Below are positions 33,242 through 42,740 of a stretch of 64,000 nt of DNA, piece by piece; position 1 is the stretch's first letter; each line of letters begins with the position of its first letter. Source of the stretch: Kribbella aluminosa (GTDB taxonomy: Bacteria; Actinomycetota; Actinomycetes; Propionibacteriales; Kribbellaceae); NCBI RefSeq assembly GCF_017876295.1, contig NZ_JAGINT010000001.1, positions 1,736,001 to 1,800,000 on the forward strand, in the 5' to 3' direction. Both the position numbers and the translations under genes were made by a program. Under the pieces are notes generated by a model, which worked only from the letters and a program-made list of their open reading frames with translations, searched no databases and was not told the origin of the DNA.

Positions 33242-34575
33242 GTCACCAATTGTCCGACCTGTCGCCCGAAGGTCTGCGGGCCTTCGTGGGGGAGCAACTG
33301 GAACGGTCCCGGGCCAGGACCGTGCAGCTGACCGACGCGGTCGACACCGACGACCTGGTCAAGCAGCACTCCAAGCTGATGTCACCACTCGTCTGGGACT
33401 ACGCACACGTCGGCAACCAGGAGGAGCTCTGGCTGGTCCGCGACGTCGGCGGCCGGGAGCCGCTGCGCCAGGACATCGACGAGCTGTACGACGCGTTCCA
33501 GCACCCGCGGGCGGACCGTCCCTCGTTGCCGCTGCTGGGTCCGGCGGAGACCCGCCTCTACGTGAACGAAGTACGGGACAAGGTGCTGGACGTCTTGGAT
33601 CACGTGAAGTTCGACGCCGGGCGTGAGTTGGTGGACAACGCGTTCGCGTTCGGGATGATCACGCAGCACGAGCAGCAGCACGACGAGACGATGCTCGCGA
33701 CACATCAGCTGCGGGCAGGTGTGCCGGTGCTGGACGCGCCGCCGCCTCCCGCCGGACGGGTCTTGCCGGCGGCGGAGGTGTTCGTGCCGGGCGGGGTGTT
33801 CGAGATGGGTACGTCGATCGAGCCGTGGGCGTTGGACAACGAGCGGCCGGCACACGCCGTACACGTGATGCCGTTCGCGATCGACACGGTGCCGGTGACG
33901 AACGGGGACTACCTGCGGTTCGTGCTCGGTGGTGGGTACGCGGATCCGCAGTGGTGGTCGGAGGCCGGGTGGGCGCTGGTGCAGCAGGCGTCGCTGGTCG
34001 CGCCGCGGTTCTGGTCGCAGGCTGACGGGGAGTGGTGGCGGCTGCGGTTCGGGCATTTGGAGCGGTTGCCGATGGACGAGCCGGTGATGCACGTCTGCTT
34101 CTACGAGGCGGAGGCGTACGCGAAGTGGGCCGGCAAGCGGCTGCCGACCGAGGAGGAGTGGGAGTTCGCGGCGCGGTTCGATCCCGCGTCCGGGCGGACG
34201 CGGCGGTTCCCGTGGGGTGACGAGTCGCCCGGCCTGCAGCACGCGAACCTCGGCCAGCGGCATCTCTCGCCCGCACCGGTCGGGGCGTATCCGGCCGGGG
34301 CGTCGCCGCTCGGGGTCGAGCAGTTGATCGGCGACCTGTGGGAGTGGACGTCGAGCGACTTCCGCCCGTACCCCGGGTTCCGCGCCTGGCCGTACGACGA
34401 GTACTCGCTGGTGTTCTTCGGCCCCGACCACAAGATCCTACGTGGCGGTTCGTTCGGTACGGACGAGGTCGTCGCCCGCGGCACGTTCCGCAACTGGGAC
34501 TACCCGATCCGCCGCCAGATCTTCGCCGGCTTCCGCTGCGCCCGCGACCCGCACCCCGAAGAACTCCACCCCTGA
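33238..34575 (+). CDS. egtB: Hercynylcysteine sulfoxide synthase EgtB
   Basis: A 445-residue non-haem iron enzyme. The N-terminal DinB-like domain carries the three iron-binding histidines: H57 (YAHVGN) and H144/H148 (HEQQH). Residues about 170-445 form the formylglycine-generating-enzyme-type domain (FEMGTSIEPWALDNERPAHA, KRLPTEEEWEFAAR, LRGGSFGT). It links hercynine and gamma-glutamylcysteine through a C-S bond using oxygen. ATGA overlaps egtA. Confidence 0.93.
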   Translation: MSHQLSDLSPEGLRAFVGEQLERSRARTVQLTDAVDTDDLVKQHSKLMSPLVWDYAHVGNQEELWLVRDVGGREPLRQDIDELYDAFQHPRADRPSLPLLGPAETRLYVNEVRDKVLDVLDHVKFDAGRELVDNAFAFGMITQHEQQHDETMLATHQLRAGVPVLDAPPPPAGRVLPAAEVFVPGGVFEMGTSIEPWALDNERPAHAVHVMPFAIDTVPVTNGDYLRFVLGGGYADPQWWSEAGWALVQQASLVAPRFWSQADGEWWRLRFGHLERLPMDEPVMHVCFYEAEAYAKWAGKRLPTEEEWEFAARFDPASGRTRRFPWGDESPGLQHANLGQRHLSPAPVGAYPAGASPLGVEQLIGDLWEWTSSDFRPYPGFRAWPYDEYSLVFFGPDHKILRGGSFGTDEVVARGTFRNWDYPIRRQIFAGFRCARDPHPEELHP

Positions 34576-35312
34576 TGTGCCGTCACCTGGCCTACCTGGG
34601 CCCACCCATCACGCTGTCCTCCCTGATCCTCGACCCCACCCACTCCCTCTACGAACAAAGCTGGTCCCCCCACGACATGCGCGCCGGCGGCACCGTAAAC
34701 GCCGACGCCTTCGGCCTCGCCTGGTACACGGAAAACCAGCTCACCAGGTACCGGCGGAATGTGCCGATCTGGACGGATGACAACCTTCCGGGGTTGCTCG
34801 GAGCTATTCGTTCGGGGGCGGTGGTTGCTGCCGTGCGGAACGGGACCGAGCGGATGCCGCACAGCGAGGCGGCGGTTGCGCCGTTCACGTCTGGGGACTG
34901 GGCGTTCAGCCACAACGGACGGGTCCCGGGCTACCCCGACTCGGCTGTGAAGCTGGCCGAGGAATTGCCGGCGCGCGACCTGCTGCAGCTGGACGCGCCG
35001 GTGGACTCGGCGTTGCTGTTCGCGCTGATCACCCACCGCCTGAGCGCGGGACCAGCTGAGGCGGTCGCGTCGGTCGTGCGTGACGTGGAAGCTGCCGCGC
35101 CGGACTCCCGCCTGAACCTGCTGCTGACGGACGGGCAGCAGGTGATCGCGACGGTGTGGACACACTCGCTCCACGTCCGCCGTACGACCGACTCCGTCAC
35201 TGTCGCCTCCGAACCCTTCGGCGACGGCGACTGGACCGCAGTACCCGATCGTTCCCTGCTCGTGGCCACCGCCACGACCGTGCAGGTCACCCCGATGGAA
35301 GGACACCCGTGA
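34575..35312 (+). CDS. egtC: Ergothioneine biosynthesis amidohydrolase EgtC
   Basis: A 245-residue class II glutamine amidotransferase-fold enzyme. Cys2 after the initiator (MCRHLAYLG) is the N-terminal nucleophile, and FGLAWYTEN, RNGTERMPHSEAAVAPFTSG and FSHNGRV complete the active-site pattern. It removes the glutamate from the EgtB product. The start overlaps the egtB stop by one base (TGATG). Confidence 0.92.
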   Translation: MCRHLAYLGPPITLSSLILDPTHSLYEQSWSPHDMRAGGTVNADAFGLAWYTENQLTRYRRNVPIWTDDNLPGLLGAIRSGAVVAAVRNGTERMPHSEAAVAPFTSGDWAFSHNGRVPGYPDSAVKLAEELPARDLLQLDAPVDSALLFALITHRLSAGPAEAVASVVRDVEAAAPDSRLNLLLTDGQQVIATVWTHSLHVRRTTDSVTVASEPFGDGDWTAVPDRSLLVATATTVQVTPMEGHP

Positions 35313-36274
35313 CCCTCATCGACGTACAGCTGACCCCGGACTACGCCGCGCGCGCCCTCCGCGACGACGTACGCGCGGGGTTGTCGGCGACGCCGAAGTG
35401 GTTGCCGCCGAAGTGGTTCTACGACGCGCGGGGGAGTGAGCTGTTCGAGCAGATCACCCGCCTGCCGGAGTACTACCCGACTCGTGCCGAGCGCGAGATC
35501 CTGCAGACCCGCGCCGCCGAGATCACGACCCTCACCAACGCCCACACGCTGGTCGAGCTCGGCTCCGGTTCCTCGGAGAAGACCCGCCTGCTGCTCGACG
35601 GGCTCCGCGACCACGGCACACTCACCAGTTTCGTACCGCTGGACGTCTCGGAGACGGCGCTCCGCGAGGCGTCCGGCGCGATCAACGCCGACTACCCGAC
35701 CATCGACGTCCACGGTGTCGTCGGCGACTTCACCGCGCACCTCGACAAGCTGCCGGGCGACCCGCCCCGGCTGGTCGCGTTCCTCGGCGGCACGATCGGC
35801 AACCTGATCCCGGCCGAACGCGAGACGTTCTACCGCTCGATCCGCGACGTCCTCGAGCCCGGCGAATTCCTCCTCCTGGGGACCGACCTGGTGAAGGATC
35901 CCGCCACGCTGGTCGCGGCGTACGACGACGCGGCCGGCGTCACGGCCGAGTTCAACAAGAACGTGCTCCGGGTGATCAACCGCCAGCTCGGCGCGGACTT
36001 CGACGTCGACGCGTTCGAGCACGTGGCGATCTGGGACGAGGACAACGAGTGGATCGAGATGCACCTGCGCGCCACCCGCGCGATGCAGGTGCTGATCCCG
36101 GAGATCCACCTCGACGTGACGTTCGCCGCGGGCGAGGAGCTCAGTACGGAGATCTCCGCCAAGTTCCACCGCGCCGGAGTAGAAGCCGAGCTCGACAAAG
36201 CGGGCTTCACCCCGGCCGCGTGGTGGACCGACACCGCACACCGCTTCGCCCTCTCCCTCTGGCAAGCCCTCTGA
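35309..36274 (+). CDS. egtD: Histidine N-alpha-trimethyltransferase EgtD
   Basis: A 321-residue SAM-dependent methyltransferase. Key parts are PPKWFYDARGSELFEQITRL, YYPTRAEREIL, VELGSGSSEKTRLLL (SAM motif I) and FLGGTIGNLIP. It makes hercynine from histidine. GTG 35309 overlaps the egtC stop and has AAGGA upstream. A perfect 20-bp stem-loop ends the operon, so egtE (the C-S lyase) is not in this operon. Confidence 0.93.
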   Translation: MTLIDVQLTPDYAARALRDDVRAGLSATPKWLPPKWFYDARGSELFEQITRLPEYYPTRAEREILQTRAAEITTLTNAHTLVELGSGSSEKTRLLLDGLRDHGTLTSFVPLDVSETALREASGAINADYPTIDVHGVVGDFTAHLDKLPGDPPRLVAFLGGTIGNLIPAERETFYRSIRDVLEPGEFLLLGTDLVKDPATLVAAYDDAAGVTAEFNKNVLRVINRQLGADFDVDAFEHVAIWDEDNEWIEMHLRATRAMQVLIPEIHLDVTFAAGEELSTEISAKFHRAGVEAELDKAGFTPAAWWTDTAHRFALSLWQAL

Positions 36275-36280
36275 CCCGTA

Positions 36281-36324
36281 ACGTCCGAAGATCCGAGGGC
36301 GTGCGCCCTCGGATCTTCGGACGT
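36281..36324. terminator. Bidirectional terminator between egtD and a sugar-binding protein gene
   Basis: A perfect 20-bp stem (36281-36300 with 36305-36324) around a GTGC loop. It lies between two converging genes, without a T-run, and should stop transcription from both sides. Confidence 0.85.
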
Positions 36325-36335
36325 CAGCGGTGGAA

Positions 36336-37637
36336 TCAGCCGCCTTGTTTGATGAGGGCGTTGATCTTGTCGACGTAGTTCGGGAGGTCGGTGATCGGCT
36401 TCTTGCCGCTCAGAATCGGCTGGTAGTTGGCCGTGGTCAGGTCACCGACCTGGCTGGCCCACTGGGTGGTGAACCGGACACCGACCGTCTTCTCCGCGGA
36501 CAGGTCGGCCTTGACCGTGTCGACGACCGTCGGCTGCTGCGCCTTCGTGAGCGCGTCGAAGTAGCTCGCCTGCGCCGGCGTGTAGGCCGGCGGCGCGACC
36601 GGCGAGGCCGGTAGAACCGCGTCCCACACCTTGGTGTTGATGTACTCGAGCACCTTGAACGTCGCGTCCTGGTTCTTCGTGTACTGCGGCGTGCAGATCC
36701 CGACCGAGTCGTACAGCGTGGTCGGCGTCTGCACCTGCGGGAACGGCGCGAACCCGTACTTGATCTTCGGCTTGTCGGTCTGGAACCCGGCCGCCAGCCA
36801 CTGCCCGCCGAACGTCATCGGCACCTTGCCGGCCGCGAACAGCGACTGCACGTTCGACGCGTCGTACCCGGGCGGTGCGACCGACCCGTTCTTGATCGCG
36901 GCGGCGAGCTTCTGCACGCCTTCCTGGTACTTGCCGTCGGCCTCGGCCTTCGTCGGGTGGTTCACGTTGTCGGTGAACGGCGCGCCGCCCGCGGACACGG
37001 AGTACATGCTCATCGTGAACGGACCGTCCGCGCTCGTCAGCTGGTCGGCGACCAGGCCGTACTTCGCCCCGTTCTTGTTCGCGAGCTTCGCGGCGTCGGC
37101 GTACATCTCGTCCCACGTCCAGCCGGCCTTCGGCAGCGGCAGGCCCGCGGCCGTGAACGCGTCGGCGTTGTACCAGACGCCGTACGTGTTCATCAGCGAC
37201 GGCAGGCCGCCCATCTGGCCGTCGGCAGTCTTCCAGTTCTCCATCGCGGACGGGACGAAGTTGTCCGCCTTGAAGTCGCTGCTGCTGCTCTTGATCTTGT
37301 CCGCCCAGTTGACCAGCAGGCCCTGCGACGTGTACTGCTGCTCGGTGTCGTTACCGCACCAGAACAGGTCCGGCAGTTTCTTCGCCTGGGTGAGCGACGC
37401 GAGCTTGTCGCCGTACTGACCGCTCGGGGAGTCGAGTAACTGGACCTTGACGTTGTCGTCCTTGAAGCCCTCCAGCGCCTTCTTGATCGCGGCGTTGGTG
37501 TCGGTCGACTCCCAGGTCATCACGGTCACGGTGACCGGCCCGTTGCTCGAACCGCCCGAACCGGACCCGCCGCCGCAGGCCGTTGCCGCCAGCAACCCCG
37601 CGCACGCCAGCGCGGTGACGCCCAATGTCCTCTTCAC
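36336..37637 (-). CDS. Extracellular sugar-binding lipoprotein (ABC importer)
   Basis: A 433-residue family 1 solute-binding lipoprotein. The signal peptide ends in a lipobox (LLAATACGGG). The mature protein has the sugar-binding opening VTVTVMTWESTDTNAAIKKA, then KLPDLFWCGND and GLPSLMNTYGVWYNADAF. It feeds the two permeases encoded immediately upstream on the same strand. The ATPase is not here; a shared MsiK-type ATPase elsewhere is likely, as in other actinobacteria. Substrate is unknown, and the LacI repressor suggests an oligosaccharide. Confidence 0.9.
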   Translation of the reverse strand: MKRTLGVTALACAGLLAATACGGGSGSGGSSNGPVTVTVMTWESTDTNAAIKKALEGFKDDNVKVQLLDSPSGQYGDKLASLTQAKKLPDLFWCGNDTEQQYTSQGLLVNWADKIKSSSSDFKADNFVPSAMENWKTADGQMGGLPSLMNTYGVWYNADAFTAAGLPLPKAGWTWDEMYADAAKLANKNGAKYGLVADQLTSADGPFTMSMYSVSAGGAPFTDNVNHPTKAEADGKYQEGVQKLAAAIKNGSVAPPGYDASNVQSLFAAGKVPMTFGGQWLAAGFQTDKPKIKYGFAPFPQVQTPTTLYDSVGICTPQYTKNQDATFKVLEYINTKVWDAVLPASPVAPPAYTPAQASYFDALTKAQQPTVVDTVKADLSAEKTVGVRFTTQWASQVGDLTTANYQPILSGKKPITDLPNYVDKINALIKQGG

Positions 37638-37649
37638 AAGGAATCTCCT

Positions 37650-38561
37650 CTATTTCTGGTTCGTGCTGCCGAGAGCGCCGAGGCCCTGGATGAAGTAGCG
37701 CTGCGCGGCGAAGAAGATGATCAGCGGCGGCAGCATGTAGAGCAGGTTCGTGGCCATGTAGTAGCTCCAGTCCGGCGTCTTCCCGGCGAACGGCGAGATG
37801 AACGACGCCATCCCCACCGACAACGGCCACTTGCCGGACGAATACAGGTAGACCAGCGGATTCAGGTAGTCGTTCCAGGAGGCCTGGAACGCGAGGATCG
37901 CCATCGTCAGCCAGGCCGGCCGGGTCAACGGCAGCATCACGCTGACGAAGATCCGCAGGTGCCCGGCGCCGTCGATCTTCGCCGCTTCATCGATGGAATA
38001 GGGGATCGCGAGGAAGTACTGCCGGGCCAGGAAGATGAACAGCGGGTTCCCACCGAGGAACGCCGGCACGATCAGCGGCAACCAGGTGTCGTACCAGCCG
38101 ATGCTCTTGTACATCTGGAACAACGGGATCAGGCCGACCACGCCCGGAAGCAGCATGCTGCCGACGAACAGGTAGAACCACACCTTGCGTCCCGGGAACC
38201 GCAGCCGGGCCAGCGCGTAGCCGGCCATCATCGCGGTCAGCACGCCGCCGATCACGCTCAGCGCGGTGATGATCAGCGAGTTCAGGAACAGCCGCGGGAA
38301 GTGGATCGCCTCCGGCCCCTTGATGAAGTTGCTCCAGGTCCACTCGTGCGGCAGCAGCTTCGGCGGGATGTCGAACACCGCGGTCTTGCTCTTCAGCCCG
38401 ATCGTGATCATCCACAGCAGCGGGACGACCATCACGGCGCAGATGAACAGCGCGACGACGTACCACGACGTCGTACCGAGCACACGTGGTTTCTTCTTCG
38501 CGGGACGCGCGGCCTCTTCGGCGGGCGTCACCGGGGGAGCTTCAGTCGGAAGTGCTGTCAC
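37650..38561 (-). CDS. Sugar ABC transporter permease (MalG-type)
   Basis: A 303-residue permease with six helices. The EAA loop reads EAAKIDGAGHLRIFVSVMLP, and the C-terminus GALGSTNQK is cytoplasmic. The N-terminus is a 35-residue Pro/Ala/Lys-rich extension. It overlaps the upstream permease by 20 nt and is 12 nt from the binding-protein gene. Confidence 0.92.
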   Translation of the reverse strand: MTALPTEAPPVTPAEEAARPAKKKPRVLGTTSWYVVALFICAVMVVPLLWMITIGLKSKTAVFDIPPKLLPHEWTWSNFIKGPEAIHFPRLFLNSLIITALSVIGGVLTAMMAGYALARLRFPGRKVWFYLFVGSMLLPGVVGLIPLFQMYKSIGWYDTWLPLIVPAFLGGNPLFIFLARQYFLAIPYSIDEAAKIDGAGHLRIFVSVMLPLTRPAWLTMAILAFQASWNDYLNPLVYLYSSGKWPLSVGMASFISPFAGKTPDWSYYMATNLLYMLPPLIIFFAAQRYFIQGLGALGSTNQK

Positions 38562-39495
38562 TGTACGTCCAGAGTGAGGAGAACTTCGCGGTCAGGGCGA
38601 TCACGGCGATGATGATGACGAACAGCACCCACACCTGCGCGGACGCGTACCCCAGTTGCGGGATCCGGCCGAGCGTCGGGAAGCCGTTGCCGTAGATGCC
38701 GAGCATCAGCACGTTCGTACTGAACCCCGGACCACCGCCGGTCAGGATCTTCGGCTGGTTGAACGTCTGCAGCGCGGCCGTGGTCTGCAGGATCACCTGC
38801 AGCAGCATGATCGGGCTGATCATCGGCATCGTGATCCGGAAGAACACCGACCACGGGCCGGCGCCGTCCACCTTGGCGGCCTCGTACAGCTCGGTCGGCA
38901 CCGACTGCAGCGCGGCAAGGAAGATGATCATGGTGCTGCCGACACCCCACAGCATCACCAGTACTACGGACGGCATCGCCATCTTGGGACTCTGCAACCA
39001 CAGGCTTGTCGGCAGGCCGAGCCGGTCGAGGATCGTGTTCAGCAACCCGACCTGGGGATCGAGCATGAACTTCCACAGCGTGATCGTGGCGACCGCGGGC
39101 AGGACCACCGGCAGGTAGGCGAGCGTCCGGACCACCCGGACACCGGCGAACCGCTGGTTGCAGAACATCGCCAGCGCGAGGCCGATGATCAGCGACAACG
39201 GGACATAGAGCAACACCAGATAGCCGGTCGCCCGCAACGACGGCCAGAAGGCCGGGTCGGTGGTGAACAGTCTCCGGAAGTTGCCGAGGCCAATGAAGAC
39301 CGGGTTCGTCAACCCGTTGTACTTCGTCAGCGCGAGATAGAACGATCGGATCAGCGGATATCCCACGAAAACGAGGAACCCGATCACCGCGGGAGCGATG
39401 AACAGGTACGCCGCCTTCACGTCGGAGCCGGCGTTGCGACTCATCCCACCGCGGCTCTTCCTCCGGGTGGTTCCGCCTGGAGTGGCACTACTCAT
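38542..39495 (-). CDS. Sugar ABC transporter permease (MalF-type)
   Basis: A 317-residue permease with about six helices and the EAA motif YEAAKVDGAGPWSVFFRITM. A basic N-terminal tail precedes helix 1 (AAYLFIAPAVIGFLVFVGYP). AGGAGG is upstream of the ATG at 39495. It leads the operon, and the divergent LacI-type regulator has operator-like repeats in the shared promoter. Confidence 0.9.
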   Translation of the reverse strand: MSSATPGGTTRRKSRGGMSRNAGSDVKAAYLFIAPAVIGFLVFVGYPLIRSFYLALTKYNGLTNPVFIGLGNFRRLFTTDPAFWPSLRATGYLVLLYVPLSLIIGLALAMFCNQRFAGVRVVRTLAYLPVVLPAVATITLWKFMLDPQVGLLNTILDRLGLPTSLWLQSPKMAMPSVVLVMLWGVGSTMIIFLAALQSVPTELYEAAKVDGAGPWSVFFRITMPMISPIMLLQVILQTTAALQTFNQPKILTGGGPGFSTNVLMLGIYGNGFPTLGRIPQLGYASAQVWVLFVIIIAVIALTAKFSSLWTYSDSTSD

Positions 39496-39512
39496 CCGGC
39501 CTCCTGGACGGT

Positions 39513-39593
39513 AACGTTTCCAACGTCTTACTGTTGGGTGACGATGCCGTGTCCCGAAAAGGAAGTCAACCCCGTGCCCGAAACGTTTCCAAC
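39513..39593. promoter_or_regulatory. Two LacI-type operators AACGTTTCCAAC
   Basis: The 12-mer is repeated at 39513-39524 and 39582-39593, 69 bp apart. The second contains the palindrome GAAACGTTTC (39580-39589) and lies inside codons 3-7 of the repressor gene, suggesting autoregulation as well as control of the sugar importer. Confidence 0.75.
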
Positions 39594-40620
39594 CAAGCCG
39601 GAGGTCGCTCGGCCGACGATGATCGACGTCGCCCGCCGGGCCGGCGTCGGGCTCGGCACGGTGTCGCGTGTCGTGAACGGCGGCCACGGCGTCCGGGACG
39701 AGACCGCGCAGCGGGTCCGGGCGGCGATCGACGCGCTCGGCTTCCAGCGCAACGAGGTGGCCCGCGCGCTCCGGCCGGGCAAGAAGTCGACCAGCCTGGC
39801 GCTGGTCCTCGGTGACCTGACCAACCCGTTCTACGCGAGTATCGCGAAGGCGTCGCTGGAGATCGCCGGGCAGTCCGGGTTCGCCGTCGTGCTGGGCAGT
39901 GTCGACGAGGACCCCGAGGGCGAGAAGCGCGCGATCCAGGAGCTGGTCAGCCGCCAGGTCGCGGGGCTGATGATCGTCCCCGACCAGGGCGACCACGCGT
40001 TCCTGGAGGGCGCCGGCGTACCGGTGGTGTTCGTCGACCGCCCGGCCACCGGGATCGAGGCCGACATCGTGATGGTCGACAACGAGGGCGGCGGCCGGAT
40101 CGCGGCCGAACACCTGCTCAGCCAGGGACACGAGCGGATCGCGATCATCCTCGCGCCGTCGTACTACACGATCGGCCGCCGGTTGCGCGGCTTCCGGCGG
40201 GCGCACCGGGCGGCAGGGGTGGAGGTCGACGAGTCGCTGGTCATCCAGTTGCCGGAGGGCAACGCGGAGGCCGCGGAGAAGGCGACCCGCGAGGTGATGC
40301 TGCGGCCGGATCCGCCGACCGCGATCTTCGCCTCGACGAACTTCCTGGTCGAGGGCGTGCTGCGCGCGCTCGGTGAGCTGGACCAGGACCCGGCGGTGGT
40401 CGGGTTCGACGACTTCCGGCTCGCGGACATGCTGCCGACGCCGGTCACGGTCGTTGCCTCCGACATCGCCGAGCTCGGCCGCAGCGCCGCACGGCTGCTG
40501 CTCGACCGGGCCTCCGGCGCGGACACCCGGCCGCCGCAACGGATCGTGCTGCCGTGTGCGTTGATCGAGCGCGGGTCGGGGGAGCGCCCGCCTTCTGCTG
40601 TGAACAGAAAGGCTCAGTGA
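39574..40620 (+). CDS. LacI family transcriptional repressor
   Basis: A 348-residue LacI/GalR regulator. The headpiece reads TMIDVARRAGVGLGTVSRVV and the hinge EVARALRPGKKSTSLALVLG. The core domain has the sugar-binding pattern NPFYASIAKA, GLMIVPDQGDH, VVFVDRP, VVGFDDFRLADML. GTG 39574 with AAGGAAG upstream is favoured; an in-frame ATG at 39544 would add ten residues. Divergent from the sugar importer, with operators in the gap. Confidence 0.88.
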   Translation: MPETFPTKPEVARPTMIDVARRAGVGLGTVSRVVNGGHGVRDETAQRVRAAIDALGFQRNEVARALRPGKKSTSLALVLGDLTNPFYASIAKASLEIAGQSGFAVVLGSVDEDPEGEKRAIQELVSRQVAGLMIVPDQGDHAFLEGAGVPVVFVDRPATGIEADIVMVDNEGGGRIAAEHLLSQGHERIAIILAPSYYTIGRRLRGFRRAHRAAGVEVDESLVIQLPEGNAEAAEKATREVMLRPDPPTAIFASTNFLVEGVLRALGELDQDPAVVGFDDFRLADMLPTPVTVVASDIAELGRSAARLLLDRASGADTRPPQRIVLPCALIERGSGERPPSAVNRKAQ

Positions 40621-40649
40621 TCCGCGACCCCGCTGGTTAGGGTCGCAGC

Positions 40650-41373
40650 GTGTACTACGAGTCCTTCGGCGCCGGCCCGCCCGATCTTCTTCCTCCCCAG
40701 CTGGGGCGGCGACGCCGGCGAGGCCCGCGACGTCCACGAACCGATCTTCCGGCAGCGCGAGGGCTGGCGCCGGATCTACGTGGACCCGCCCGGCACCGGG
40801 AAGTCGCCTGCCGACGCATCGATCACCGACCAGGACGGGATGCTCTCGTCCATCGCCGGGCTGATCACCTCGATTGCCGGTGACGAGTCATTCGCCCTCG
40901 CAGGTACCTCCGCCGGTGGCCTGCACGCCCGCGGCATCGTCAAGCGCGACCCGCCCCGCGTCCTGGGATTGTTGCTCCGGGCACCGGGTGTCGTCATCGA
41001 CCGCTCCCGTCGCACGCTCCCGGCCGACGCGTACTTGTTGCCGTCCACAGCCCGCGATCGCCAGCACGAGTACTACGAAGCAGCCGAGGCAGGGGCGGAT
41101 CTCGAGTTCCTCGGCCGGATCCAGCGCGACGTGTCGACGTACGGCCTGCGGGAAGATCCGTCGGTCCACTTCGACCGCCCGACCCTGATCGTCACCGGCC
41201 GCCAGGACACCATCGCCGGGTACGCCGACGCCTGGCCGCTGCTCGACGACTACCCGCGCGCGACGTACGCCGTACTGGATCAAGAGGACCACTTCCTCCC
41301 CGGCCCCGGCTCCGCGCTCTACCGGGCGCTCGTGGAGGACTGGCTGGACAGGGTCGAGCACCCGGACGCGTGA
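40650..41373 (+). pseudogene. Frameshifted alpha/beta hydrolase
   Basis: The first ten codons from GTG 40650 read VYYESFGAG in one frame. From 40681 the homology continues in the next frame as PIFFLPSWGGDAGEARDVHE, FRQREGWRRIYVDPPGTGKS, AGTSAGGLHARGIVK (nucleophile elbow), VTGRQDTIAGY and DQEDHFLPG. The switch lies in the C-rich tract CCCGCCCG, best explained by one extra C. A ribosome would read out of frame, so the gene is broken unless the base is a sequencing error. Confidence 0.7.
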
Positions 41374-41413
41374 GGGGCGGAACGCGCGGCCGGGTGCTCG
41401 TGATCGGGGTGGG

Positions 41414-42018
41414 TCAGAAGTTCGGGTAGGCCCAGCCGAGGTAGCTGTTGAAGTACGGCAGCGCGCGCTTGCCGATCGCGCCGCTGACGCTGGTGGCCCA
41501 GAAGTTGCCGTCACCGGTCGCCACGCCGACGTGGCCGTACGGTGCGGCCAGGTCCCAGAAGACCAGGGCGCCCTTCGGCGGGTTCAGGTCTCCCTTGTGC
41601 GCGACCCCGCGGGCCACGGCGTCGTTCCAGTCGGCCTTGGCGGAGGCCCAGATCGCGGTCTTCCGTACGAGTTCTCCGCGGCCATCTCGCAGTACCCCTG
41701 GAAGGCCGTCGACCCGTTGCGGGCGGCGTACCACGCGATGGCGTTGTCGGCGCGCGGGTTGCTGGTGCACAGCGGTGCGATCAGGCCGCTGCTTCGGGTG
41801 TTGACGTAGGAGTCGGTGATGTATCCCTTGCCGGGGATGTGGTCCCAGACGAGGCTCCGTCCGTACTTGCCGGTGACGGGTTCGCCGTAGAGCTGGCAGT
41901 CGATCTCGACCGGTCCGTTGGGCTGGGTGCCGACCGAGCCGAAGCTGGTCGCGTTCCCGGACCGGATCGCGACGCCGGCGAGGAGGGCGGTGACGGCAAC
42001 ACGGGCGGTGATGCGCAT
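41414..42018 (-). pseudogene. Frameshifted secreted protein of CHAP/amidase-like type
   Basis: The start region MRITARVAVTALLAGVAIRS is a signal peptide, followed by IDCQLYGEPVTGKYGRSLVW and CEMAAENSYG. Near 41670 the frame breaks; the rest continues one frame away as KTAIWASAKADWNDAVARGV, PPKGALVFWDLAAPYGHVG and ending LGWAYPNF. The total of 605 nt is one base short of a whole number of codons. The GALVFWD / GHVGVATGDG pattern suits a CHAP-like cell-wall hydrolase fold. One missing base near 41670 explains the break. Confidence 0.65.
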
Positions 42019-42167
42019 GAGGCGGTACGCATGGTGTGTTCCCTTCCTTGAAGTTGTACTCGCAGGGAACCAAAACGCGCCGCTGTTGTCGGAGTGGGCA
42101 ACGGAAACCAGTCACTGCGATTTGGTACTTTATGTAGATAAGTGACCGCGAGAGCGGAGAGTGCGCC

Positions 42168-42687
42168 GTGCGCCCAGCCCAGGCCCGGTACGTGATCGGA
42201 GCGCGTATGCGCGAGCTGCGCGAGGCCGCCGGAATGCCGCTGACCCGCGCCGCCGCCGAGTCGGGCTGGGACAAGGGACACCTGTCCCGCGTCGAGCGCG
42301 GCCACACCAAGCCGAGCCGCGAGCTGATCGAGTGGTACGACGACTCGTTCGGCGCGGGCCAGGCGCTGGTGAACCAGCTGACGGAGCTCGACGCCGCCGT
42401 ACGGGCCGGTCGCGACATGTCGCAGCGGGACCTCCGCCGGCACGTCCAGCCGGTGCTGCTCGGCGGTTCGGTCCCGATCGACCATCACCCGGACGATCGG
42501 GCTGAGCTGGTGGGGGAGACGGTCCCGGACGGTACGCAGGTACGCCGCGACGAAACGTTCGAGAAGACCTGGGTGATCCGCAACAGCGGCGACCGCCCGT
42601 GGTGCAACCGCTGCCGGCCGGTTGTACTACCCCGGCCTGGAGTCCCCACCCATCTACTGCACGATCCTCACCGTGTACGACCTCTAA
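42168..42687 (+). pseudogene. Decayed XRE regulator with NBR1-Ig-like domain
   Basis: An intact XRE helix-turn-helix (GARMRELREAAGMPLTRAAA, ESGWDKGHLSRVERG) leads to VPDGTQVRRDETFEKTWVIR and NSGDRPW, the start of an NBR1 Ig-like domain. The middle of that domain is missing, and the natural-looking end GRLYYPGLESPPIYCTILTV followed by YDL and TAA at 42685-42687 is in another frame. An internal deletion that also shifted the frame fits best. The long open frame past this point is a shadow of the next gene. The family may sense ligands through the Ig-like domain. Confidence 0.6.
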
Positions 42688-42740
42688 CGCGCGAGCGGCC
42701 GTCAACAAGAACCGGTTGGGTTGGAGCAGAAATATCCTGT

